Below, one piece after another: positions 43,304-50,891 of a DNA stretch of 64,000 bases; position 1 is the first letter of the stretch, and every line of letters starts with the position of its first letter. Where the stretch lies: positions 57,482 through 121,481 of the forward strand of contig CALAJQ010000026.1 of assembly GCA_937922785.1 (NCBI GenBank), written 5' to 3'. Both the position numbers and the translations under genes were made by a program. This DNA is from an uncultured Acidimicrobiales bacterium (lineage in GTDB: Bacteria > Actinomycetota > Acidimicrobiia > Acidimicrobiales > SZUA-35). The notes beneath the pieces are model-generated. The model was not told where the DNA came from. It saw only the letters and a list, made by a program, of their open reading frames with translations, and ran no database searches.

Positions 43304-43666
43304 CTAGTTGTCCAAGACCTCGAACACACGCTCAGACGGCCTACCGATGACGGCCCGGTCCCCGACAACGGCTATCGGCCGCTGCATCAACTTCGGGTGT
43401 TCGAGAATCAGCGCAACAACTTCATCTTCACTGGTGTAGTCGGCGGCGTCGAGGCCCAGTTCTTTGAAGTGACTGTCCTTGCGAATCATGTCGGCTACAG
43501 GATCAGTCAGTTTGGCGATGATGCTTCGAATCGTGTCCTCGTCCAAAGGGTCCTTCAGATACTCCACCACGGTGAAATCAACCTCGCGTTCTTCGAGAAG
43601 GGCGACCGCCCCACGTGCTTTGCCTCAACCAGGGTTGAAATAGAGAGTCATGTTTGTGTTGCTCAT
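43304..43666 (-). CDS. ArsC-family selenoprotein (in-frame UGA at the catalytic cysteine)
   Basis: 120 residues counting the UGA codon as selenocysteine, ATG at 43666. Reading: MSNTNMTLYFNPG-U-GKAR, then AVALLEEREVDF, TVVEYLKDPLDEDTIRSI, DSHFKELGLDAADY and LMQRPIAVVGDRAVIGRPSE. This is a full-length ArsC/YffB-type thioredoxin-fold protein. UGA (43625-43627, codon 14) stands where the family has its active-site Cys in NPxCxKxR, and the frame is homologous on both sides of it. A SECIS-like hairpin follows. Without recoding only a headless 88-residue fragment from the GTG at 43570 would remain. Selenoproteins of the ArsC type are known from marine metagenome surveys. No sel genes lie in this window. 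Reductase substrate unknown. Confidence 0.82.
43599..43612 (-). promoter_or_regulatory. Bacterial SECIS-like hairpin
   Basis: On the mRNA, 18 nt after the UGA, the sequence GGGGC-GGUC-GCCCU folds into a five-pair stem (G-U, three G-C, C-G) capped by GGUC; a U-U mismatch then a G-C pair extend it by two positions. E. coli fdhF also has a GGUC apical loop, 19 nt after its UGA, and the loop G and U contact SelB. The stem lies inside the coding sequence, as bacterial SECIS elements do. Confidence 0.7.
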
Positions 43667-43738
43667 GTGACCAATCTAAGCCGACCACCGGCGCTTGCCT
43701 AAGCGCGCCGCCTCACGGACGCACCGTCTCACCAACTA

Positions 43739-43764
43739 ATAACGCTACAATGTCGTTGCGTTAT
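43739..43764. promoter_or_regulatory. Palindromic operator, TetR-type spacing
   Basis: ATAACGC (43739-43745) and GCGTTAT (43758-43764) form a 7-bp inverted repeat with a 12-bp centre that itself carries matching AC/GT dinucleotides. The size and layout fit a TetR-family operator. It lies 36 bases before the ATG of the Ddn-type gene and 72 bases from the ArsC-type start, so it could control either promoter. No repressor gene is adjacent. Confidence 0.6.
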
Positions 43765-43799
43765 AGTAAGTCAAGCCCCCACAGGAGAAACGGTTTGTC

Positions 43800-44240
43800 A
43801 TGGCAATGCTCCCGCCCCGATGGTTCATCACTTCCGCTTGGAAGGTTCACCGAGCGCTCTTTCGTTGGAGCGGTGGCCGGTTCGGCCTGCGCCCACCCAA
43901 GCCCGACACCTACGGCCTAGCCCAGCTAACAACAACAGGCCGCAAAAGCGGGCTCGATCGAAGCGTAATGTTTGGCTACTACTTGGAGGGCGACGACCTG
44001 GTCACAATGGCCATGAACGGCTGGGGAGCTCCTGAACCGGCATGGTGGTTGAACCTCCAGGCCAATCCGCAAGCAACAGTAACAACAGTGGATGGCACGT
44101 TTGAGGTTACGGGTCGAGCCGCCGATAGCGCCGAACGCGAGCGACTCTGGAAGCGTTGGGCCAAGCTCGACAAAGACCTCGATGATTGGGCATCTCGCCG
44201 CCCAACAGAAACCGCAGTGGTCATCCTGACGCCAATCTAG
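43800..44240 (+). CDS. Ddn-type deazaflavin (F420)-dependent nitroreductase family protein
   Basis: 146 aa. Split beta-barrel of the Ddn group, which uses reduced F420H2. Characteristic segments: an N-terminal amphipathic helix with two basic residues (FITSAWKVHRALFRWSGGRF), LAQLTTTGRKSGLDRSVMFG (TTTGRKSG is the family signature), DDLVTMAMNGWGAPEPAWWL with NLQANPQATVTTVDG and a final acidic RRPTETAVVILT. The start is ATG 43800; AGGAGA lies about 13 bases before it, and an in-frame ATG at 43806 is also possible. A palindromic operator precedes it. Confidence 0.9.
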   Translation: MAMLPPRWFITSAWKVHRALFRWSGGRFGLRPPKPDTYGLAQLTTTGRKSGLDRSVMFGYYLEGDDLVTMAMNGWGAPEPAWWLNLQANPQATVTTVDGTFEVTGRAADSAERERLWKRWAKLDKDLDDWASRRPTETAVVILTPI

Positions 44241-44254
44241 AGACTGACAGGCGG

Positions 44255-45856
44255 CTAAATCTTCACCGCGTATAGCCGTTGGTCCAAGCTTCCGATGTAC
44301 GCCACGCCTTCAACTACCAACGGCGAGGAATCGTCGATTTCCGCTCCAGTCTCGAAGCTCCACGCCGGTTTGCCAGACTCCCGATCGACAGCGTAAAGGC
44401 TGTTGTCTCGGCTCCCCACCAGGATGAGATCATCCGCTAGCGCCGGGGATGACCGAATCACATCGCCGGTTTGGAATCTCCAAATTCGGTCACCCGTTTC
44501 AGCGTTCAGCGCATAAAGCGCACCGTCAGCGCTGCCCATGTAAACAACCCCGTCAGCGACCAGCGGTTTCGAGATCACTCCGCCACCAGTGGTAAACCGC
44601 CACTGCTGCTCGCCCGTGTTCCGGTCCAGCGCGTACAAGCGAGCGTCATCACTTCCAATGAAGACTGATCCGCCAACAACTGTTGGTGAAGAGTCAACCG
44701 TGCTTGGGGTCGCCACCTCCCAATACTTTTCGCCAGTCTTTGCGTCAAAGCAGTAGACCTTCGTGTCTCGACAACCGACGAACACCAAGCCCTGATCAAT
44801 GGTTGGTGAAGAGTTAAACCAGTCACCAGCGTTGTAGCGCCAAACCAGTTCGCCCGAATCCGCGTTCACGGCGTAAAAGAAATGATCCCGTGACCCCACA
44901 AACACAACGCCACCATCAACTGCCGGAGACGAGTGAATGACGTTGTCGGTTTCATACAACGCACGTCCATTTCCGGTCGCTATGTCGAAAGCGTGCAACC
45001 GTGTGTCATTGGCGCCGACGTAGGCCACCCCGTCTGCGATTGCCGGAGTTGAGGTGATGGCAGCGTTGGCTTCATATTCGGCGCGTTTCACTCCGGTTGC
45101 CCGATCTAGCACGTAGACGTGCCGGTCAGTGCTTGCCGCCAGGACGACGTCTTCATAGGCCTTTGGCGAAGAGAAGATCTGACCGCCAGACATGAACTCC
45201 CAAAGCAGTCTCGAGTCGCGGCCGCCCAGCAACTTCGTTACCCCAAAGGTTCCGCCCACTGCAGCCAGGCTCAACCCGCCTAGCAGCAGCCGGCGACGGG
45301 TCATAGGGGGGCCAGCTGTCTCGGGTTTTCGGTCGATGAACTGGGCGAGATAGTCAAGAAGCGGATCGATCTGTCGATGCCACGATGCGGCCTCTAGTCG
45401 TACCGCATTGCGATACCCGAGTTCGTTAATGGCGGCCGGTAGCTGAGACTTTGCTGGCATGTCGGCACCGTCAACCAGTATTGGTACCACCGGTATGTCT
45501 CGGTCTAGAGCCGACGCAATCTCGGCGGCCACAAAGTCTTCCGGGTCTTCAAGCCTGCGCTCGCCAGCCGAGTTTTTGGCATCTATCCACTCCGGCCCGA
45601 TGATGGTTAGAAAGACCGAGCAATGGCCAACTGCTTCGTCGATGGCCTCGGCAAAGTCGACCCCAGGAGGAATGGAGTCAACATCGATGAAGACACGATC
45701 CCGTCCGAACCTAAGCGCCAAGTTGTCAGCCAATCGACCAGCAGAATGCTCGCTGTCGTCCCTGCGGTAGCTGACAAAAACGCCTTCAGAAACCGTCTTT
45801 GGACCCGAACCATCAAAGGACGGTCCCTCGCTATGGGTATCGGTGGCGCTATTCAA
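44255..45856 (-). CDS. TIR domain - membrane anchor - eight-repeat PQQ beta-propeller protein
   Basis: 533 aa from a TTG at 45856 with AGGGGAGG eight bases upstream. Residues about 26-170 are a bacterial TIR domain (VFVSYRRDDSEHSAGRLADN, RVFIDVDSIPPGVDFAEAID, CSVFLTIIGPEWIDAKN). A single membrane helix lies at about 190-210 after a TRRRLLLGG basic stretch. From about 215, eight repeats of roughly 40 residues of PQQ/WD-like type (W-x-F-x-T-G...SSP...GxVYxGSxDxxLYAL) form an outward-facing propeller ending at the C-terminus. Known TIR domains cleave NAD or signal assembly. The gene is convergent with the Ddn-type gene. Confidence 0.9.
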   Translation of the reverse strand: MNSATDTHSEGPSFDGSGPKTVSEGVFVSYRRDDSEHSAGRLADNLALRFGRDRVFIDVDSIPPGVDFAEAIDEAVGHCSVFLTIIGPEWIDAKNSAGERRLEDPEDFVAAEIASALDRDIPVVPILVDGADMPAKSQLPAAINELGYRNAVRLEAASWHRQIDPLLDYLAQFIDRKPETAGPPMTRRRLLLGGLSLAAVGGTFGVTKLLGGRDSRLLWEFMSGGQIFSSPKAYEDVVLAASTDRHVYVLDRATGVKRAEYEANAAITSTPAIADGVAYVGANDTRLHAFDIATGNGRALYETDNVIHSSPAVDGGVVFVGSRDHFFYAVNADSGELVWRYNAGDWFNSSPTIDQGLVFVGCRDTKVYCFDAKTGEKYWEVATPSTVDSSPTVVGGSVFIGSDDARLYALDRNTGEQQWRFTTGGGVISKPLVADGVVYMGSADGALYALNAETGDRIWRFQTGDVIRSSPALADDLILVGSRDNSLYAVDRESGKPAWSFETGAEIDDSSPLVVEGVAYIGSLDQRLYAVKI

Positions 45857-46032
45857 GACAATGCCTCCCCTCAGCTGGCCACGGCAGCTAACGCAATGAT
45901 GTCTCGAATCTGCCCAGATGTCACATGCGCTGCATTCAGCTGCACTGACAGCACAACACTACAGTTGTTAAACCTTCTTGACAGAAGGGCATGCTTCTTG
46001 CCGTTCGGCGACGACAGCTGCCAAAGTGGTGG

Positions 46033-47472
46033 ATGGCGAGAACCGACAAAGCTACTCAGCCAGCTACCGGAACGGCACCAACCCACGTCGTCGCTTTTCG
46101 CGCTCCTTCGTTTCTTTCGTTCTTTGTGACTTTTGCGTTGTTCGCAATTGTCGGCACGTGGTCGGTGACCAGGGTTAGCGAAGTCACAGCACTTAGCTGG
46201 TATGTGTCCATCGCTTGGACTGTGCCAATTGCGCTTTCCGCTTACTCAATGGTGGGTGCCGCACGGACCAAGCGCCAGTTGGAAGCTTCGACTGCCACCT
46301 ATTCGACTATTTCGGTAGACGAAGCTTTGGTTGTAGTTCTGCCAACCGTCGCCCGAGCCGATACCTACCCGGCGCTTGAACGTGTTGTCTCGTCGATTCG
46401 GCTGCACTTCGCTCCTGTGTTTAAGAACTTGAGAATCGATGTAATTGTTGAACAAGACTGTGAGGCGATGACGCAGGTGACACAGCTGGCGCTGCGTGAA
46501 ACTTATATGGAGCTCATCGTGGTTCCCGGCTCTTACCAGACTGCGAACAGGACCTTGTTTAAGGCCCGGGCCAATCAGTATGCGCTGGAGATGAGAGCTG
46601 GAGCGGGCGAAAACCGAGACGACGTTTGGCTTCTCCATATGGATGATGACACGGCGGTTGGTGCCGATACGGCCCGCCAGTTGGGAGGTTTCATCAGCGC
46701 TCAGCGGCTGGAAAAGAATCCCCGCCACTTGGCTCAAGGTGTGCTGACTTATCCGCGCGAGCACGCCCCGAATCGTCTCACTTGGATGGCCGACGCTGTC
46801 CGCCCGGCGTGTGACATCAGCTTCTTTGCAATGTCAACCGGCAGCGGGACCCCTCGGATGGGACTTCACGGCGAGCTGCTACTTGTTAGGGCTTCGGTTG
46901 AGAGTTTGATCGGCTGGGATTTTGGGCCAAGCACCATTGTTGAAGACGCCGAGTTTGCCTTGCGATTCTCCGAGATGTTTCCCGACGGGAGTGAATGGAT
47001 TCCGGCGTGCTGCTACGGGGCTTCACCGGCAACGGTTGGCGGATTCGTCCGCCAGCGTGAGCGCTGGCTTTGGGGTCTGATAAGGCTGGCCCGTACCGAT
47101 TCAATCTCTAGGCGAACCCGAGCCCGGCTGATCCACAACGTCCTAGTTTGGTCGCTTTCACCCTTTGTTCATCCGCTTTTTGTCCTTGGGATTGGAGCAT
47201 TGATCGGCACCACTGCGACCAGACCCGTTGGAGTCTTTTTGGTTCCCTTCTGGGCCTTTAACATTGCGTTTGCAGTGTGGCTTTACTGGGCTGGGTTGCG
47301 GATCAATCAACACGTCTCCGCAGAATCTGGGCCCGCTCGCTGGGAACGACTCGCGATCGTTCCCCTGATTCCGATCCTGAGTTTGCTGGAGGTGGCCGGA
47401 ACAATTGCGGGCCTCATTCGAGTGGCTACAAGGGCCCACACCCAGTTCACGGTGATCGCCAAGCCGCGTTGA
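46033..47472 (+). CDS. GT2 family glycosyltransferase, membrane-bound
   Basis: 479 aa from the ATG at 46033 (MARTDKATQPATG). Membrane segments at about 25-45 and 50-70, then a cytoplasmic GT-A domain with LHMDDDTAVGADTARQLGG (DXD), the VEDAEFALRF acidic base region, and FVRQRERWLWGLIRL (the QxxRW signature of processive GT2 enzymes), followed by three to four C-terminal membrane helices (from about 370 on). The architecture is that of cellulose/hyaluronan-type or beta-mannosyl (egghead-like) synthases. Product unknown. Divergent from the TIR-propeller gene; the 176 bases between hold a 6-bp CCTTCT-TGAC-AGAAGG hairpin at 45973-45988. Confidence 0.88.
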   Translation: MARTDKATQPATGTAPTHVVAFRAPSFLSFFVTFALFAIVGTWSVTRVSEVTALSWYVSIAWTVPIALSAYSMVGAARTKRQLEASTATYSTISVDEALVVVLPTVARADTYPALERVVSSIRLHFAPVFKNLRIDVIVEQDCEAMTQVTQLALRETYMELIVVPGSYQTANRTLFKARANQYALEMRAGAGENRDDVWLLHMDDDTAVGADTARQLGGFISAQRLEKNPRHLAQGVLTYPREHAPNRLTWMADAVRPACDISFFAMSTGSGTPRMGLHGELLLVRASVESLIGWDFGPSTIVEDAEFALRFSEMFPDGSEWIPACCYGASPATVGGFVRQRERWLWGLIRLARTDSISRRTRARLIHNVLVWSLSPFVHPLFVLGIGALIGTTATRPVGVFLVPFWAFNIAFAVWLYWAGLRINQHVSAESGPARWERLAIVPLIPILSLLEVAGTIAGLIRVATRAHTQFTVIAKPR

Positions 47473-47520
47473 GTATCGAAGGGTTCTCGATAGGTTTTTT
47501 GCACAACAGAGGGGACACAC

Positions 47521-48732
47521 ATGGGATCGACTGCTGATGACAAGCGGGTTACCGAACTTGAGCACGAGGTAACCGAGCTCGAGCACGAAATTGAGGAAAG
47601 CAAGGTCGCTCACCCGATCGAGCTCTTTTTTGACCTTGTCTACGTCTTTGCCTTTACCAGAGTTGTTGGACTGATAGTGCATGACCACAACCTGGAAAGC
47701 ACCCTGAAGGGGGCGTTGGTGCTTGCGCTGTTGTGGTGGAGCTGGGGAGTGTGGACCTGGGCGATGAACGCTGTTGACCTGACCAGCCGCACCAGGCGAG
47801 TGGCGATTCTCGCTGCAATGTTGGGCGTGTTCACGATGGGGTTCGCCGTCCCGACGGCGTTCGAAGGTGACGGCATGTGGTTCGCTGCCGGTTACGTGTT
47901 TACGCGCTTGTTGGCCGGGATTGTTGCTTGGTTTGGCACCGTTGACGACCCGATTGAACACGCGTCGATGAAACGATTCCTTCCGGTGTCAGTACCAGCG
48001 CCAGTCCTCGTGATAGCGGGCGCACTCATAGGCGGCGACGCTCTCCCCTGGTTCTGGCTAGCAGCGGCTGTTCTAGAGATTCTTTCTGCCCTCTTGAGCG
48101 CGAATTCGGAATGGCATATCGATGCGGGACACTTCGCCGAACGTCACGGGCTGATCACAATAATCGCTTTAGGTGAAGCAATTATTGCGGTCGGAGTTGC
48201 GGTGACTGCTGCCGCCGGAGACGAGCTTGACGTGACCGCTGCCGTTGTCTGGCGCCTTGGCATTGGCCTGGTTGGGGTGTGCACCATGTGGTGGGCTTAC
48301 TTCGACAAAATGCAGGTGATTTGGGAACGGGCTCTTGAGGAAGCGGGCCCGATGGAGACCGGCCCGATCGGCCGCGACGCCTACACCATCGCGCACTATC
48401 CGATGATCACCGGGATCGTCTTCTTTGCCGTTGGGCTGGAAGAGGCCTTCCTTCATCCGCTTGATCCGCCGACTACTTTTACCCGCTGGATGCTGGCTCT
48501 GGCCGTGGCGCTGTATCTGCTTTCACAGGCTGCGGCGACCTATCGCTGCTGGAAAATGGTCACCTACGAACGCATCATCGGAGTGCCGCTTGTAACTGTG
48601 TTTGTTGCAGTTGCCGATTTCAAGGCCGAGCTGGTAGTCCTAATCGTCACGCTGCTGATGATGGCCACCATCGCTGCGGAATACTGGCGGTTCCGTGACG
48701 AGGTTAAGGCCAACCCGCATCTCCGCCGCTAA
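47521..48732 (+). CDS. LtrA family low-temperature-requirement protein
   Basis: 403 aa integral membrane protein with about ten hydrophobic helices. An N-terminal Glu/His-rich coiled stretch (ELEHEVTELEHEIEESK) is followed by HPIELFFDLVYVFAFTRVVG, the family signature, WWSWGVWTWAMN, and DAGHFAERHGLITIIALGEA. LtrA was named for a cold-growth defect in Listeria; its biochemical role is unresolved. AGAGGGG lies just upstream of the ATG. A 42-nt repeat begins four bases after the stop. Confidence 0.92.
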   Translation: MGSTADDKRVTELEHEVTELEHEIEESKVAHPIELFFDLVYVFAFTRVVGLIVHDHNLESTLKGALVLALLWWSWGVWTWAMNAVDLTSRTRRVAILAAMLGVFTMGFAVPTAFEGDGMWFAAGYVFTRLLAGIVAWFGTVDDPIEHASMKRFLPVSVPAPVLVIAGALIGGDALPWFWLAAAVLEILSALLSANSEWHIDAGHFAERHGLITIIALGEAIIAVGVAVTAAAGDELDVTAAVVWRLGIGLVGVCTMWWAYFDKMQVIWERALEEAGPMETGPIGRDAYTIAHYPMITGIVFFAVGLEEAFLHPLDPPTTFTRWMLALAVALYLLSQAAATYRCWKMVTYERIIGVPLVTVFVAVADFKAELVVLIVTLLMMATIAAEYWRFRDEVKANPHLRR

Positions 48733-48736
48733 GCAT

Positions 48737-48778
48737 GTACGGCGTTAGTCTCACTCAGCGGGAACAACTCCGTATCTT
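48737..48778 (+). repeat. 42-nt repeat, copy 1 (with inner hairpin)
   Basis: GTACGGCGTTAGTCTCACTC followed by AGCGGGAACAACTCCGTATCTT is found again at 50036-50077 with one difference (GGAAC/GGAAT). ACGG-C-GTT at the 5' side pairs with AAC-T-CCGT at the 3' side around a loop of about 19 bases. It lies four bases after the ltrA stop, so it may be a terminator or a mobile repeat unit. The copy at 50036 is in the same orientation. Confidence 0.85.
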
Positions 48779-48824
48779 CTGCCGATTCGTCGGCGGAAGT
48801 GAACATTGAAGGACCAAAGGTACG

Positions 48825-48850
48825 GTGACGCATATGTCACACACGTCACC
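48825..48850. promoter_or_regulatory. Nested inverted repeats before the methyltransferase-like gene
   Basis: GTGAC-GCATAT-GTCAC (48825-48840) is a palindrome, and GGTGACG (48824-48830) also pairs with CGTCACC (48844-48850). Two overlapping arrangements in the promoter region of the gene starting at 48869 suggest a regulator site. No promoter consensus is evident. Confidence 0.45.
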
Positions 48851-48868
48851 GAACCTTGCTGATACGAA

Positions 48869-50002
48869 ATGACCGAAATGACCGAGTCGTCACGGCCGTT
48901 CCGCTTCTATGACAACCGGCAGAAATACCTGACTTTCGTCACCACGTGCGACGAAAAGTGGAAGATCGCAGAACGGGCGGCCTCACTGTTGCCAACGCTT
49001 CGACCGAAGCCCCCATCGCTGCGGTTGTTCGACGCCGGCGTTGGCGATGGCACAGTGCTTGCCCACTTGCTGAGAGCCATGCACGAACAATTCCCCACGA
49101 TGCCTTTCTACGTGGTCGGCAAAGAGATCAGTCTTGAGGACGTAAGACTGAGTCTGGAGAAAGTGCCAGACCGTCTTGTGGAGCATCCACACTCGGTCAT
49201 TGTCATTACGAATCTGCACTACGCCGAGGCACCGTCGCTCACGCCGCATGCTCCTGAAAATGCCCGACGAATGGTGTTTCGGCACGTCGAACTGGAAGGC
49301 AGCGGCAGCCACACTTTTGGTGAGCAGCTTCGCAACCTAGATAAGTTCTTGGTTGACCATTGGAAAGTTGAATCGAGCAAACGCACCGGCAACCCGCTTT
49401 ATGTCACGCCATCGGCTCTGGTGATCTACCGCAAGGACCACAAGTTCGCATTGGATTCGGTGATCCCACAAAAGGGAGCCACCGAGGCGAACTACGACCT
49501 GATCCTCGCTTCCCAACCTTGGAGATCGCGCACTGCAGCCGAGTTCAAGGTGAAGCGAATTCTTGCCCCGCTTTCGCGAAGTCTCCGAAGTCACGGAGTC
49601 CTGCTAGGGGCACAATCCCAAGGCGGAGACCCCGGGCTAGAAATCGTTCGGCACATTTGGCCCGATGAGGATCCGTTTCCCGTGGGTAGACACGAACTCC
49701 TCGACGAACTGCGGGTTGAGCTGGGAACAGACGCAAGAAAGTTTGATCTGACGGCGATGTCTGATGACGACTCGTTGTTGCGCTACAGCATGCACACGCT
49801 TCCAACAGAGATCGGCAACAGCATTGGAACCTCGACACTTTTTGCTGCGTGGAACGCCGCAATTTATGTGGCTCAGATCGAAGATGCCCGGGTAGAAGAG
49901 GCAGTGGTTGGGCGTGAGTACTTGGATGCAACTTCAGACGTTCTGCAAGAGCGTGGCGGTCTGTGGTTCAACGACGAAACGTTCCTAGTAACCCGCCACT
50001 AA
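48869..50002 (+). CDS. SAM-methyltransferase-like protein of uncertain role
   Basis: 377 aa, ATG at 48869 (a second in-frame ATG is at 48878). LRLFDAGVGDGTVLAHLLRA at about 51-70 matches the SAM-binding motif I of class I methyltransferases, and PFYVVGKEISLEDVRLSLEK resembles the acidic second-strand region. After about 100 the sequence no longer follows a subfamily I recognise (NYDLILASQPWRSRTAAEFK; RSLRSHGVLLGAQSQGGDPG). Partner or substrate unknown. It is bracketed by two 42-nt repeats and convergent with the VTC gene, which suggests a separate acquired module. Confidence 0.7.
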   Translation: MTEMTESSRPFRFYDNRQKYLTFVTTCDEKWKIAERAASLLPTLRPKPPSLRLFDAGVGDGTVLAHLLRAMHEQFPTMPFYVVGKEISLEDVRLSLEKVPDRLVEHPHSVIVITNLHYAEAPSLTPHAPENARRMVFRHVELEGSGSHTFGEQLRNLDKFLVDHWKVESSKRTGNPLYVTPSALVIYRKDHKFALDSVIPQKGATEANYDLILASQPWRSRTAAEFKVKRILAPLSRSLRSHGVLLGAQSQGGDPGLEIVRHIWPDEDPFPVGRHELLDELRVELGTDARKFDLTAMSDDDSLLRYSMHTLPTEIGNSIGTSTLFAAWNAAIYVAQIEDARVEEAVVGREYLDATSDVLQERGGLWFNDETFLVTRH

Positions 50003-50035
50003 TCCACACGAGCCTGGCAATCTCCGTTGAGAAGG

Positions 50036-50077
50036 TACGGCGTTAGTCTCACTCAGCGGGAATAACTCCGTATCTTT
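50036..50077 (+). repeat. 42-nt repeat, copy 2
   Basis: Second copy of the unit at 48737-48778, 41 of 42 bases identical and in direct orientation, 34 bases after the methyltransferase-like stop. It lies between two convergent genes (the methyltransferase-like gene and VTC) and so could act as a terminator; TCTTTTC follows its 3' arm. Confidence 0.85.
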
Positions 50078-50099
50078 TCGGTGCTTGGGCTGGTGGGCT

Positions 50100-50891
50100 C
50101 TACTCGGCGGCACCGGGGAAGTAGCGGTTGATGGTTCGGTGCCATTTGTTTGATGGCAGGTCGGGGTTGAGGGCGGCCAGGCTGGTGCCGAACTTGGAGA
50201 TCTTCGTTGGGCGGATGCCCTTGCTCCACAACCATCGGTCCGCAGCACTTGGATGGCCGGTCGACTTGGTCTCGACCACGAAGTTGCCGTGAAGGCCAAC
50301 CTCGCTGCCCCGCCAGTCGACACACCGAAGACCTGCGTCAATGGTGAGCCGGGCTATGTCGTCAAGGTCGACCAGCGTCGTGCGCTTGTACGTAGTCGTC
50401 AGCACCGGCACGAGCTGGGCTGCTAGCCCAGGCCGGCCTGTCGCTTGGTCAATGAAGCCGTGAGACTTGGCCAGCACGGCGTCACGTGAATCAAACGAGT
50501 ACTCCTGACGAGTTTTCACCGTCTCGTTCCGGAGACCTCGGGTCTTCACTTCCAACATCGTTGAGCCACTGTCGAGGTAGGAACGAGTGCGGACCTTAAA
50601 CCGAGTCCGGCGCCGGTAAGCCGCCGACAGGTAGGACTCGAACTCGGGCGTATCGAAGTAGACCGACTCATAGGCAAAAGCTCGTCGCCCACCAATCTCC
50701 AATGCAGCAAGCCGAGTGGCCAACGCCTCGACCATCAACATGAGCTGGCCTTGGGAAACGATGTACTTGCGATCGACCCGTCGCTGAAGTGAGGCCGCCT
50801 CATTCAGGTCGGCCAGGGAAATGCTTGGGAGATCGCGCACCGACTGAAACCTGTCAACGCCAGCGCCCGCTACAGAAACCGACGTCCTCAT
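50100..50891 (-). CDS. VTC domain polyphosphate polymerase family protein
   Basis: 263 aa. The VTC tunnel domain is recognised from LQRRVDRKYIVSQGQL, the FAYESVYFDTPEFESYLSAA strand, RTRFKVRTRSYLDSGSTMLE, VKTRGLRNETVKTRQEY and the C-terminal LHGNFVVETKSTGHPSAADR and PTKISKFG with basic residues lining the tunnel, which in yeast Vtc4 make polyphosphate from ATP. Bacterial homologues are usually soluble and lie next to DUF4956 genes, as here; the ATG overlaps the DUF4956 stop by four bases. A phosphate link is supported by the PhoP-type boxes upstream of the operon. Confidence 0.9.
   Translation of the reverse strand: MRTSVSVAGAGVDRFQSVRDLPSISLADLNEAASLQRRVDRKYIVSQGQLMLMVEALATRLAALEIGGRRAFAYESVYFDTPEFESYLSAAYRRRTRFKVRTRSYLDSGSTMLEVKTRGLRNETVKTRQEYSFDSRDAVLAKSHGFIDQATGRPGLAAQLVPVLTTTYKRTTLVDLDDIARLTIDAGLRCVDWRGSEVGLHGNFVVETKSTGHPSAADRWLWSKGIRPTKISKFGTSLAALNPDLPSNKWHRTINRYFPGAAE

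Noticed and set aside
43304..43570. An 88-aa ArsC-like gene starting at the GTG at 43570
   Set aside because: It would lack the active-site region. The upstream frame holds the family's N-terminus and only a UGA interrupts it, so the longer selenoprotein reading is preferred.
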